Origin: Fodinicurvata sp. EGI_FJ10296
GTDB lineage: Bacteria; Pseudomonadota; Alphaproteobacteria; DSM-16000; Inquilinaceae
Length of the DNA: 64,000 nt
Direction: 5' to 3'
Assembly (NCBI RefSeq): GCF_040712075.1
Contig: NZ_JBFCVL010000004.1
Coordinates: 1-64,000, forward strand
Numbering within the stretch: the stretch's first letter is position 1; each line of letters starts with the position of its first letter. The position numbers and the translations under genes were made by a program. Under the pieces are notes generated by a model. It made no database searches. It had not been told where the DNA came from and worked only from the letters and a program-made list of their open reading frames with translations. Shown here one piece after another: positions 44,835-53,451 of this stretch.

Positions 44835-45000
44835 AACCTGCGAGGCCACACGACCGTTGGCGAACCTATCACCTCTTGGGCCCTGCTTACGCAGGTGGGT
44901 GCCGTAGTATCATGACCAGGGTCATGACAGGGACAGCTCCCTAGAGGAGTCGCATCGGCCCCCGGGATAGCGGTGCCTGACGTGCCGCGCAGCCTCGCCT
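44835..45000 (-). ncRNA. ssrS: 6S RNA
   Basis: The gap between zapA and the cyclo-ligase is the standard position of 6S RNA, which mimics an open promoter and sequesters sigma70 RNA polymerase. On the minus strand a 15-bp closing helix (with G-U pairs) forms between the complements of 44984-44998 and 44840-44854. About 130 bases lie between, with internal symmetric pairing around a central unpaired region and no coding potential. Ends are approximate. No family search could be run, but position, length and closing stem all fit. Confidence 0.75.
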
Positions 45001-45006
45001 CTAGAT

Positions 45007-45336
45007 TTAGGCCTGTTCAAGGCGTTGCGCAATGGTTTCGATACGTTCGGCGAGGGTTGCGACCATCGCTGCCATGGCTTCGGCCTCGCCGTCGTCCGGC
45101 GACGCCGGGTCCCTGCCGGGACCGCTGGGTTTACCGCGGGAATCAGTCAGTTCGTCGGCCAGCATCAGGCAGACCATTACCAGCAGATGGGCGTCCGTCG
45201 CACCGGGCGCCTGATTGCGCACCTCCTTGACCTGCTGCTGAAGAAAGCGCGCGACGTTACGGACCCGATCCTCCTGCCCCTCTTCGCAAGCAATCGGGTA
45301 AACCCGATGGTTCAGCGTGACATCGACGATGGGCAT
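45007..45336 (-). CDS. zapA: cell division protein ZapA
   Basis: A 109-residue FtsZ-associated protein that bundles FtsZ filaments at mid-cell. It has the ZapA N-terminal head (DVTLNHRVYPIACEEGQEDRVRNVARFLQQQVKEV), the middle helix DAHLLVMVCLMLADELTD and a C-terminal coiled coil (MVATLAERIETIAQRLEQA). ATG at 45336 is preferred because AGGA lies seven bases upstream. The DUF4164-type gene lies upstream and 6S RNA downstream. Confidence 0.92.
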   Translation of the reverse strand: MPIVDVTLNHRVYPIACEEGQEDRVRNVARFLQQQVKEVRNQAPGATDAHLLVMVCLMLADELTDSRGKPSGPGRDPASPDDGEAEAMAAMVATLAERIETIAQRLEQA

Positions 45337-45420
45337 GGCTGGTTTCCTGTCGATCAGCGACACATAGGGCGGCGGAAACGATGAACGATGACAGAGGCCA
45401 GCGGACGACCGGCACCCGCA

Positions 45421-45687
45421 TCAACGGCTAAGAACGGTTTCGAGGCGCGCGATCGCATCGTCCACCTTGCGGGTCAGAGTCGCCCGTTCCGACTCGTGGG
45501 AAGATTTGATCGCATCCAGTTCTGCCGCCATGCGCTGCGGCAGCCGATCTTCGACCCGATGCTCGATCTCCGCCTCGATAGCGGCGCGATCCAGCTGTTC
45601 CGCCTCGGCGATGCGGGTATTCAGCGCCGCCTCCAGTCGATCGAGGGCGGCCGCAAGACGCTGTAGCTGTTCCGGCACGGCGGACAT
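45421..45687 (-). CDS. DUF4164-type small coiled-coil protein
   Basis: An 88-residue, almost entirely helical protein: QLQRLAAALDRLEAALNTRIAEAEQLDRAAIEAEIEHRVEDRL, then HESERATLTRKVDDAIARLETVL. It matches the position and size of the small DUF4164-type protein upstream of zapA in alphaproteobacteria. ATG at 45687 begins the helix; no family-like residues occur upstream. It lies 84 bases before zapA on the same strand and may help divisome assembly, which is inference from position. Confidence 0.7.
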   Translation of the reverse strand: MSAVPEQLQRLAAALDRLEAALNTRIAEAEQLDRAAIEAEIEHRVEDRLPQRMAAELDAIKSSHESERATLTRKVDDAIARLETVLSR

Positions 45688-45990
45688 GCAGGTATTGACC
45701 CCTTTGAACGATGCGACCCCGATGCGCAGATTAAGGAGAATGAGGGGCAATCGTCAACAACGGCCCGCGTCGCACTTCCCGAACAGGCCGAATGCCCCTG
45801 CCGAACGCGAGGCACATGGGGCAACGTATATTGACCTTCGGGGCTGGCAGGGGCATGTTTGCCGCCCATGACGACCGGGGGGTTCCCGCCCTCTGGTTTC
45901 CCACCGGAAAGGCGCCGCCCGACCGGTGGGGGCCGCGTTTTGAAGCCGCAAAAAAGCCGTTCCTCGTCCACCAGCAGGCAGAGCCGACAA
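45688..45990. other. divergent intergenic region, DUF4164-type gene / tkt
   Basis: This 303-base stretch separates the minus-strand zapA group from plus-strand tkt and should hold promoters for both. I cannot pick a convincing -35/-10 pair. A 43-codon open frame begins at 45740 right after TAAGGAGA and ends at 45871, but its ribosome-binding site is too close to the ATG and its product resembles nothing, so I do not call it a gene. Confidence 0.4.
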
Positions 45991-48033
45991 ATGTCCGCAG
46001 CATCGACCCCCGACCAGACAGCCGCATCCGGCATTCCCGGCGAACAGCTTCCCCTGCGCACTATGGCCAATGCCATTCGCGCACTGTCGATGGATGCCGT
46101 GGAAAAGGCGAAATCGGGGCATCCCGGCATGCCCATGGGCATGGCCGATGCGGCGACGGTCCTGTGGGCCCGGCACCTCCGTTTCGATCCGGCAAAGCCC
46201 GACTGGGCGGACCGCGACCGTTTCGTCCTGTCGGCCGGCCATGGATCCATGCTGCTCTACAGCCTGTTGCACCTCGTCGGCGTCCCGGCCATGACCATGG
46301 ACCAGCTCAAGGCGTTCCGCCAGATCGGCTCCCTTACGCCGGGCCATCCGGAGGTCGATCACAGCATCGGCATCGAGACCACGACCGGACCGCTCGGACA
46401 GGGGATATCCACGGCCGTCGGCATGGCGCTGGCGGAGCGTGTGTTGAACGATCGGTTCGGCACCGACCTCGTCGATCACCACACCTATGTGATCGCAAGC
46501 GACGGCGACCTGATGGAAGGCGTCAGCCACGAAGCCTGCTCGCTGGCCGGCCATCTGAAACTCGGCCGCCTGGTCGTCCTCTATGACCAGAACGGCATAT
46601 CGATCGATGGGTCGACCGATCTTTCCTACTCCGAAGACGCCGTGACCCGGTTCAACGCGTATGGCTGGCACGTCCAGTCGATCGACGGCCACGACATGGC
46701 AGCGGCCGATGCCGCGATCGCCGCGGCACGCAACGACGACCGCCCGTCGATCATCTGTTGCCGCACCACAATCGGCTTCGGCGCCCCGACGAAGGCCGGC
46801 AAGGCGAGCGCCCATGGTTCACCCCTCGGGGCCGAGGAAATCGCCGGCGCGCGCAAGGCGCTGGGCTGGACGCACGAGCCGTTCGATATACCCGATGATA
46901 TCGCCTCGGCATGGCGCTCGGTCGCAAGTCGGTCGCAGGCCGCCCGCGAAGCGTGGGACAAGCGGCTGGCAGCCGCCGACGCAAAGATCGCATCCTCGTT
47001 CCAGGAGGCAATGGCCGGCAACATTCCCGCCAGCGTCGCCGATGCCCTGAACGCAACGAAAACGGCTTTCGCCACCGATGGCAAGGCGCTGGCCACCCGG
47101 CAAGCCTCCGGCAAGACCCTCGAAGCGCTCGTCCCGGCCATCCCTTTCATGATCGGCGGATCGGCCGATCTGACACCGTCAAACAATACGCTGGTCGACG
47201 GCATGGGCGATATCGGTCCCGATTCCTTCGACGGCCGATACATTCGCTATGGTGTGCGTGAACATGCCATGGTCGCGATGATGAACGGCATGACGCTGCA
47301 CGGCGGTCTCCTGCCCTATGGCGCGACGTTCCTGACCTTCACCGACTATTGCCGGCCGGCCATTCGCCTCGCGGCCCTGATGCGCCAGCGGATCGTTCTG
47401 GTCATGACCCATGACAGCATCGGCCTGGGCGAAGACGGGCCGACACACCAGCCGGTCGAGCATGTCGCCGCGCTCCGGGCGATACCCAATCTCAAGGTCT
47501 TCCGACCCGCTGACGCCATCGAAACCGCCGAATGCTGGGAACTGGCGCTGAACAATCAGACCGGGCCGTCGGTATTGGCGCTGACCCGTCAGGGGCTGAC
47601 GATCCAGCGGGCGGACGACCCGACCAACAACCGATCCGCCCGCGGGGCCTATGTCCTTGCATCGGCCGAGGGCGGCGCCCATCAGGCGACCGTCTTCGCC
47701 ACCGGATCCGAGGTCGAAATTGCCATGGACGCGCGTCGGCTCTTGCAATCCGACGGGATTCCCACAAGAGTTGTAAGCATGCCTTCCTGGGAACTTTTCG
47801 AGACGCAGGATGCCGCGTATCGGTCGGAAGTCCTGGGGTCCGGCGGCGTTCGCGTGGCCGTCGAGGCTGCCGTCTCTTTTGGATGGGAGCGGTATATCGG
47901 CGCCGATGGGATCTTTATCGGCATGAAGGGGTTCGGCGAAAGCGGCCCCTACAAGGAACTCTACAGCCATTTCGGCATCACCGCCGATGCGGTGGCCGCC
48001 GCCGTCAAGGCGCGGCTGCGCGATACGGTTTGA
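45991..48033 (+). CDS. tkt: transketolase
   Basis: A 680-residue thiamine-diphosphate enzyme of the pentose phosphate pathway, moving two-carbon units between sugar phosphates. It has [33 protein letters not shown], the ThDP motif [21 protein letters not shown], and [17 protein letters not shown] in the second domain. ATG at 45991 is used; the conserved part starts about 24 residues later, so a shorter form from the ATG at 46063 is possible. With gap and class I aldolase downstream it forms a central-carbon group. Confidence 0.96.
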   Translation: MSAASTPDQTAASGIPGEQLPLRTMANAIRALSMDAVEKAKSGHPGMPMGMADAATVLWARHLRFDPAKPDWADRDRFVLSAGHGSMLLYSLLHLVGVPAMTMDQLKAFRQIGSLTPGHPEVDHSIGIETTTGPLGQGISTAVGMALAERVLNDRFGTDLVDHHTYVIASDGDLMEGVSHEACSLAGHLKLGRLVVLYDQNGISIDGSTDLSYSEDAVTRFNAYGWHVQSIDGHDMAAADAAIAAARNDDRPSIICCRTTIGFGAPTKAGKASAHGSPLGAEEIAGARKALGWTHEPFDIPDDIASAWRSVASRSQAAREAWDKRLAAADAKIASSFQEAMAGNIPASVADALNATKTAFATDGKALATRQASGKTLEALVPAIPFMIGGSADLTPSNNTLVDGMGDIGPDSFDGRYIRYGVREHAMVAMMNGMTLHGGLLPYGATFLTFTDYCRPAIRLAALMRQRIVLVMTHDSIGLGEDGPTHQPVEHVAALRAIPNLKVFRPADAIETAECWELALNNQTGPSVLALTRQGLTIQRADDPTNNRSARGAYVLASAEGGAHQATVFATGSEVEIAMDARRLLQSDGIPTRVVSMPSWELFETQDAAYRSEVLGSGGVRVAVEAAVSFGWERYIGADGIFIGMKGFGESGPYKELYSHFGITADAVAAAVKARLRDTV

Positions 48034-48040
48034 CCCGGCA

Positions 48041-48109
48041 GGCCGATCCGGCCATCGGCCGGCGCGGGTGCCGGAACAATTGACGGAATAATGATCCCCA
48101 CAGGGATCA
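48041..48109 (+). promoter_or_regulatory. two inverted repeats in the tkt-gap gap
   Basis: GGCCGAT/ATCGGCC (48041-48047 and 48054-48060) lies just after tkt and has no T tract. TGATCCC/GGGATCA (48092-48098 and 48103-48109) lies 20 bases before the gap ATG and would cover the leader near the ribosome-binding site (GTAAGGAG). The second could be an operator or translational control stem. Confidence 0.4.
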
Positions 48110-48129
48110 GTGGGTAAGGAGAAACATTC

Positions 48130-49137
48130 ATGACAGCTCGTGTCGCCATTAACGGTTTCGGTCGTATCGGACGGCTTGTGCTCCGCGCCATCGCGGAAAC
48201 CGGCCGCTCCGATATCGAGGTCGTCGCCGTCAACGATCTGGCCGATCTGCACACCAACGTGCATCTGCTGAAATACGACACGGTTCACGGCCGCTTCAAA
48301 GGCACCGCCGAGGGCGCCGACAACGGCATGGTCGTTAACGGCAAACTGATCAAGACCTTCCAGGAGCGCAATCCGGGCGATCTGCCCTGGGGCGACCTGG
48401 GCGTCGACGTCGTGCTGGAATGCTCCGGCGTTTTCACCGGCCGCGACGGCGCCGCGAAGCACATCGCTGCCGGCGCGAAAAAGGTCCTGATTTCCGCGCC
48501 GGCGACGGATGAAGACATCACTGTTTGCTACGGCGTCAATCACGCCGACCTGACACCGGAACACAAGATCGTCTCCAACGCGTCCTGCACGACGAATTGC
48601 CTGGCGCCAGTAGCCTGGGTCCTGCAGAAGTCCGTCGGCATCGATCTCGGCTTCATGACGACGATCCACAGCTATACCGGCGATCAGCGGACCGTCGATA
48701 CGATGCACAAGGATCTGCATCGTGCCCGTGCGGCGGCGGCAAACATGATCCCGACCTCGACCGGCGCCGCCAAGGCCGTCGGCAAGGTACTGCCGGAGCT
48801 CAAGGGCAAACTCGACGGCGTCGCGATTCGGGTGCCGACGCCGAACGTATCGGTGGTCGATTTCAAATTCGTGCCCAAGCGCGATACCAGCGTCGAAGAA
48901 GTCAACGCCGCAATTGTGGAAGCTGCGAACGGCCCGCTGAAGGGTATTCTCGACACCTATGACGAGCCGCTCGTTTCCAGCGATTTCAACGGCGACGCCC
49001 ATTCCTCGATTTTCGCCGTCAACGAAACCAAGGTGATGGAAAAGCGGCTGGTGCGCATCATGACCTGGTACGACAACGAGTGGGGCTTTTCCAACCGCAT
49101 GTCGGACACGGCCGTCGCGATGGCAAAAATCGGCTGA
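48130..49137 (+). CDS. gap: glyceraldehyde-3-phosphate dehydrogenase
   Basis: A 335-residue phosphorylating GAPDH. The NAD fold starts VAINGFGRIGRLVLRA, and the catalytic Cys is in SNASCTTNCLAP. TGDQRTVD, SSTGAAKAVGKVLP-like (TSTGAAKAVGKVLPEL) and the C-terminal WYDNEWGFSNRM block are intact. The residue after the dinucleotide strand (AVNDLADLHTN) suits NAD. ATG at 48130 follows GTAAGGAGAAAC. Standard length. It lies 96 bases after tkt. Confidence 0.97.
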   Translation: MTARVAINGFGRIGRLVLRAIAETGRSDIEVVAVNDLADLHTNVHLLKYDTVHGRFKGTAEGADNGMVVNGKLIKTFQERNPGDLPWGDLGVDVVLECSGVFTGRDGAAKHIAAGAKKVLISAPATDEDITVCYGVNHADLTPEHKIVSNASCTTNCLAPVAWVLQKSVGIDLGFMTTIHSYTGDQRTVDTMHKDLHRARAAAANMIPTSTGAAKAVGKVLPELKGKLDGVAIRVPTPNVSVVDFKFVPKRDTSVEEVNAAIVEAANGPLKGILDTYDEPLVSSDFNGDAHSSIFAVNETKVMEKRLVRIMTWYDNEWGFSNRMSDTAVAMAKIG

Positions 49138-49149
49138 CAAGGGACTGAC

Positions 49150-49172
49150 GGGGCCCTCGTCCAGAGGGCCCC
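49150..49172 (+). terminator. terminator-like hairpin after gap
   Basis: GGGGCCCT (49150-49157) pairs with AGGGCCCC (49165-49172) across a seven-base loop, 13 bases after the gap stop. The following bases (TCGATT) have only a short T run, so termination may be weak. Confidence 0.55.
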
Positions 49173-49178
49173 TCGATT

Positions 49179-49874
49179 ATGCCCGCTATTCATGAAAGTG
49201 CGGAATTGAGTCTGACGCGCGACACCATCCTGAGTGGCGATCTGGCCCGTATGATCCGTGAGGCCGGTGAAGGCCACAGGATCATGAGCGACGAAGATCG
49301 CGAGCGTTCGCTTCAGGCGGCGCTTGCGGCTCATACCTTGGGCGAGGATATCTGGGTCTTCGGCTATGGCTCGTTGATCTGGAATCCCGCCTTCCATTAC
49401 GAAGAACGATCGACCGCTGTCCTGGACGGGTTTCACCGGGCATTCTGCCTGTGGACGCCGATCGGACGCGGATCGCCGGAAACACCCGGACTGACCCTGG
49501 GGCTCAAGCCGGGCGGCCGATGCCGCGGCGTCGCCTTCCGGGTGGCTGCCGATGCCGTCATGACCGAGCTGGATGTCGTCTGGCGCCGGGAAATGGTTAC
49601 AGGCGCCTACCGACCGACATGGGTCCCGCTGCAGATGATCGACGACGGCTTGCAACGCCAGGCGCTGACCTTCGTCATGGATCCGGAGAACGAGCGGTAT
49701 GCCGGCGAGTTGACGTCGGACGCGACGGCCGCGGCCATCGCACACGCGACTGGCCGCCTGGGCACCTGCCGGGAATACCTGTTCAACACCGTCGCCCATC
49801 TCGAAGAGCTGGGACTTCCCGACGAACACCTGCGGGATCTCGTCGCCCGCGTAAACCGGATCATCGGTACCTGA
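49179..49874 (+). CDS. ChaC-like gamma-glutamylcyclotransferase
   Basis: A 231-residue cytosolic enzyme of the ChaC family, which splits the gamma-glutamyl bond of glutathione to give 5-oxoproline and Cys-Gly. It has the glycine-rich WVFGYGSLIWNPAF motif, RAFCLWTPIGRGSPETPGLTLGL, and the WRREMVTGAYRP segment with the catalytic Glu expected there. The first 45 residues are not family-like. The ATG at 49179 sits only six bases after a terminator-like hairpin, so one of the later ATGs (49251, 49284) may be the true start. Confidence 0.88.
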   Translation: MPAIHESAELSLTRDTILSGDLARMIREAGEGHRIMSDEDRERSLQAALAAHTLGEDIWVFGYGSLIWNPAFHYEERSTAVLDGFHRAFCLWTPIGRGSPETPGLTLGLKPGGRCRGVAFRVAADAVMTELDVVWRREMVTGAYRPTWVPLQMIDDGLQRQALTFVMDPENERYAGELTSDATAAAIAHATGRLGTCREYLFNTVAHLEELGLPDEHLRDLVARVNRIIGT

Positions 49875-49999
49875 AGTGAACATCGGGGCCACGCGGCGTT
49901 GCGTCGCTCGCAAGCGTGGTCTATTTCCTTCGACTACGAGCGATCTTTGACCACCAGCGACAGCGAGCGATCGCAGCAACCGATAAAAGGGGATGCCCG

Positions 50000-50929
50000 A
50001 TGCGAGTCACCCAACGCGTCAAGAAAATCCTATCCAACTACGACAGCGAAAATCCTGGCGTTAAGGCGAATCTTGCGCGGATGCTGATGGCCGGCAAGCT
50101 GGGCGGCACCGGGCGCATGATCATTCTGCCGGTTGACCAGGGCATCGAACATGGCCCCGCCCGCAGTTTCGCCGTAAATCCGGATGGCTACGATCCGGAT
50201 TACCACCATCAACTGGCCATCGACGCGGGGCTGAACGCCTATGCGGCGCCGCTCGGCCAGCTAGAGGTGTCCACGCAATCGTTTTTCGGCCAGATCCCCA
50301 CAATCGTCAAACTCAACCATTCCAACAGCCTTTCCCGCCTGAAGGAAGACGCCGATCAGGCGATCTTCGGTTCGGTCGAGGATTGCCTCCGGCTTGGCGC
50401 ATCGGCGATCGGCTTTACCATCTATCCCGGCTCCGACCAGGGGCTGGAGCAAATGGAAGAGATTGCCGAACTGATCCGCGAAGCCAAGGCTGTTGGTCTG
50501 CCCACGGTGCTGTGGTCCTATCCGCGCGGCGGAAACCTGTCCAAGGACGGCGAGACGGCGATGGACGTCGTCGCTTATGGTGCCCATCTTGCCGCTCAAC
50601 TCGGTGCGCACGTCATCAAGGTCAAGCTGCCGACGGATCACCTGGAGCAGGCCGAAGCCAAGAAAGAATTTCAGAACGCCAGGATCCCGATCGGCAGCCA
50701 GGGGGAGCGCGTGGCCGAAGTGGTGCGCTCCTGCTTCAACGGCCGGCGTATCGTCGTGTTCTCCGGCGGTGCCGCCAAGGGGACCGATGCCGTACTTGAT
50801 GATGTGCGGGCGATCCATGAAGGCGGCGGCAATGGCTCGATCATCGGGCGAAACTGCTTCCGGCGCCCGCGCGAGGAAGCGCTGGAACTGCTGGACACGA
50901 TGATACGCATCTTCCAGGGAAAGGCATGA
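50000..50929 (+). CDS. class I fructose-bisphosphate aldolase (DhnA family)
   Basis: A 309-residue aldolase of the bacterial/archaeal DhnA/FbaB type. It has MIILPVDQGIEHGPARSF at the N-terminus and HVIKVKLPTDHLE with the Lys expected to form the Schiff base, then VVFSGGAAKGTDAV and GRNCFRRPREEALELL for the phosphate site. It belongs to the DeoC/LacD TIM-barrel family. ATG at 50000 follows AAAAGGGG; another ATG eight bases earlier is out of frame. It lies near tkt and gap, and a ThiE-like gene begins 8 bases after it. Confidence 0.93.
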   Translation: MRVTQRVKKILSNYDSENPGVKANLARMLMAGKLGGTGRMIILPVDQGIEHGPARSFAVNPDGYDPDYHHQLAIDAGLNAYAAPLGQLEVSTQSFFGQIPTIVKLNHSNSLSRLKEDADQAIFGSVEDCLRLGASAIGFTIYPGSDQGLEQMEEIAELIREAKAVGLPTVLWSYPRGGNLSKDGETAMDVVAYGAHLAAQLGAHVIKVKLPTDHLEQAEAKKEFQNARIPIGSQGERVAEVVRSCFNGRRIVVFSGGAAKGTDAVLDDVRAIHEGGGNGSIIGRNCFRRPREEALELLDTMIRIFQGKA

Positions 50930-50936
50930 CAAAGAC

Positions 50937-51659
50937 GTGACGGACACCACCATCGGTCTTCATCTAGTGCTGTCTGCTGAAATGATCGGCGACGCCACAC
51001 CGGAATCGTTTGCAACGGGCATAAGCGACTTGCTTGCGGCCGTGCCGGTGGCCTCGGCGGAATTCGTCCCGCCGCAGATCGAGCACGACACTCTGACCGA
51101 GGACCTTTGGTGGCGGCCGTTTTTGCGGACGCTGGTGCCCGGAATACAGCGGTATGGGACGGCGGCACTGCTGCGCATCCCCGCCACCTCCAGCGCCTGG
51201 TTCGATACCTATCGCGCCGCCGGCATGGACGGTGTCGTGGTAACCGACGCCCGCTACGCAAAGATTGCCCGCGATGCCGCAGGCCAGAGCGATATCGTCG
51301 GCAGCCTGACGGGGCCGATCGCCGGCCCGGCCGCCAGCGCCCGCCACGACGCCATGGTCGCGGCCGAAAGCGGCGCCGACGTGGTCATCTTCCGGATCGA
51401 CAGCGCGGAAGACGACGCCTCGGCCGGGGCCGGGTCTGGCAAGGACGAAACCGGGAATGGAGATTGGAGAACGGTCCAGTGGTGGACCGAGATGATGGAA
51501 GCTCCCTGCATCGCAATCATCCCCCCGACACCGGAAGCCGCTCAGTCGGCCAAAGCCGCTGCAGCCGACTTCGTCGGCCTGGACCATCGGCTTTGGGCCG
51601 AACCCAATATTCGCGAACGACTCACCGCGCTGAACAGAATTCTCAACCCGGGTCGCTAG
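50937..51659 (+). CDS. thiamine-phosphate-synthase-like (TENI/ThiE) degenerate TIM-barrel protein
   Basis: A 240-residue protein beginning at GTG 50937. It keeps scattered ThiE/TenI signatures, such as AAGMDGVVVTDARYAK (DGVH region) and ARHDAMVAAESGADVVIF followed by WWTEMMEAPCIAI. The catalytic QLR-x-K and VHLGQ motifs of true thiamine-phosphate synthase are absent or altered, so it probably does not make thiamine phosphate. It is coupled to the class I aldolase, a pairing seen in related genomes. A regulatory or binding role is inference. Confidence 0.6.
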   Translation: MTDTTIGLHLVLSAEMIGDATPESFATGISDLLAAVPVASAEFVPPQIEHDTLTEDLWWRPFLRTLVPGIQRYGTAALLRIPATSSAWFDTYRAAGMDGVVVTDARYAKIARDAAGQSDIVGSLTGPIAGPAASARHDAMVAAESGADVVIFRIDSAEDDASAGAGSGKDETGNGDWRTVQWWTEMMEAPCIAIIPPTPEAAQSAKAAAADFVGLDHRLWAEPNIRERLTALNRILNPGR

Positions 51660-51675
51660 CCCGACTCTCCACGAG

Positions 51676-53424
51676 CTATGCCGGGTTGTCGTCGCCGTCG
51701 TCGTTATCACTGGGGGCCTCGGGCGTCCCGGTGGCGCCAGGGATGGCGTCAGCCGGTATGCCGGGTTCGAACCCGTCGACGATTTCCGCCTCGGAATCGC
51801 TCGCCGCGCGATCAAGCTGCAATTCTATCCGCCGGTTTCGCGCGAGCGCTTCAGGCGATGTGCCTTCGGCAATGGGCTGATGCTCGCCGAATCCGGCCGC
51901 CGCCAACCGGGATTGCGGAATTCCCTGATCCGCCAGGTACTTTACGACTTCAACGGCGCGCGCGGTCGACAATTCCCAGTTGGATGGGAAATCGGGTGTC
52001 GCGATCGGAATGGTGTCGGTATGACCGTCGACGCGAAGGATCCAGTCGACTTCCGGGGGGAATTGCTCCGCGACGGCCATCAGTTCGTCAGCCAGTTCTG
52101 CCAGCTGTTGCCGTCCCCCTTGCTGCAGATCCGCCGACCCGGTCGGGAACAGAACCTCTGACTGAAAGATGAAGCGGTCGCCAACGATCCGCACATCTTC
52201 GCGGCCGCCGAGAACCTGACGCAACCTGCCGAAGAATTCCGACCGGTACTGAGTCAGTTCTTCGACCTCGCGGAGCAATGCCTGGTTGAGGCGCCCCTCC
52301 AACTGCGCGATTTCGACATCCCGCGAATCAATCTGGCTTTCCGATTCGGCCAGAAGGCTCTCAACCCGATCCAGTTGATTGCGAAGGTCGAGTATCTCCT
52401 GATCCAGAACGGCCACCCGGCCCTCGGCTTCCCGGCGCAGGTCCAGCTGCTGGTCCAGCAGACCCTGGGTCGAACTGAGACGCGCTGTCAGTTCCTCGAT
52501 CCGGATATCGCGCTCTTCGATCTGTCGTTGCGCCAGCACCGTGCGCTCCTGCTCGCTACTCAACGTCTCTGCCAGCCCCTCGGTCCGATCGCGAGCAGCC
52601 GCAAGCTCAGCCATCAGCCGCTCCCGGTTTTCCTCGGTCAACCGCAGCGACCGCTCAAGGGCATCCACCTCACCCCGGGCGGCCGTCAATGCGTTGCGTG
52701 CGCGGTCGATTTCCTCCTCCGCATCGGCCGTCTGCGTCTGAAGCGCATCGACGTTGCCTTCGGCATCCGCCAAATCGGCGGCCATGGCTGCGATCGTATT
52801 TTCGCGGTCTTCGATCTCGGCCACACCCGCAGCAACATCGTCTTCAAGGTTGCGGCGCACGAATTCCAGCGACGCCACCTGAATCTCCAGATCATCGCGC
52901 ACGCTGCGCAGCGCTTGAAGATCAGCCTGAAGGCTGGCGATTTCCTGAAGTTGAAGCTCGATCGTCTCGCGATCCGCGTCGATGGTCTCGACAGCGTCTG
53001 CCAGACGGCTGTCCAATTGTTCGGATTCGGCTGTCAATTCCCGGTTCAGCCGCACTGCATCCGCAAGCTGGCGTTGCGCCGAGTCGCGTTCGGCGCGGAC
53101 ACTGGTCAGCGACGACCGAAGCGCATCCCGATCCTCGATGGCGGCCTGTAGGTCAGCCGACATTTCGGTGACCCGGCTTCGCATCGACCGGCTTTCGTCC
53201 CGTTCGACCTCCAGCAGCGTATCGAGTTCCTCAACCTGAGCGGTCAATTGCGAGACAGTCTCTTCCTGACCGGACAGCAGGTTGGACAGGTAAAACTGCG
53301 CTACCATGAAAATCATCAGGACGAATATGACGACCATGAGCAGGGCCGAGAGCGCGTCGACGAAGCCCGGCCAGATATTCACGCTTTGCAGGCCGGACCC
53401 GCGCTGGCGGTTCATGCTGAACAT
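51676..53424 (-). CDS. MotB/OmpA-like protein with very long periplasmic coiled coil
   Basis: A 582-residue inner-membrane protein. Its single N-terminal span (residues 17-46) contains Asp23 in PGFVDALSALLMV, the place of the proton-carrying Asp of MotB/ZorB-type stators. Residues about 50-400 are almost all coiled coil with heptad Leu/Ile and acidic/basic residues. Residues 412-540 are an OmpA/MotB peptidoglycan-binding domain (DGHTDT, NWELSTARA, GFGEHQPIA). A Gly/Asp tail ends it. ATG at 53424 follows GGAAA; an ATG three codons later is possible. It is 27 bases after the MotA/ExbB-like gene, with which it should form a proton channel. Confidence 0.85.
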   Translation of the reverse strand: MFSMNRQRGSGLQSVNIWPGFVDALSALLMVVIFVLMIFMVAQFYLSNLLSGQEETVSQLTAQVEELDTLLEVERDESRSMRSRVTEMSADLQAAIEDRDALRSSLTSVRAERDSAQRQLADAVRLNRELTAESEQLDSRLADAVETIDADRETIELQLQEIASLQADLQALRSVRDDLEIQVASLEFVRRNLEDDVAAGVAEIEDRENTIAAMAADLADAEGNVDALQTQTADAEEEIDRARNALTAARGEVDALERSLRLTEENRERLMAELAAARDRTEGLAETLSSEQERTVLAQRQIEERDIRIEELTARLSSTQGLLDQQLDLRREAEGRVAVLDQEILDLRNQLDRVESLLAESESQIDSRDVEIAQLEGRLNQALLREVEELTQYRSEFFGRLRQVLGGREDVRIVGDRFIFQSEVLFPTGSADLQQGGRQQLAELADELMAVAEQFPPEVDWILRVDGHTDTIPIATPDFPSNWELSTARAVEVVKYLADQGIPQSRLAAAGFGEHQPIAEGTSPEALARNRRIELQLDRAASDSEAEIVDGFEPGIPADAIPGATGTPEAPSDNDDGDDNPA

Positions 53425-53451
53425 AAGTTTCCATCACCCGGATCAGAAAGG

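Noticed and set aside
47179-49140. Open frame of about 650 codons antisense to tkt and gap
   Set aside because: Both sense genes are unmistakable and the antisense product resembles nothing.
51765-51785. tRNA T-arm-like sequence GGGTTCGAACCC
   Set aside because: It lies within the coding tail of the MotB/OmpA-like gene and no acceptor, D- or anticodon arm fits around it.
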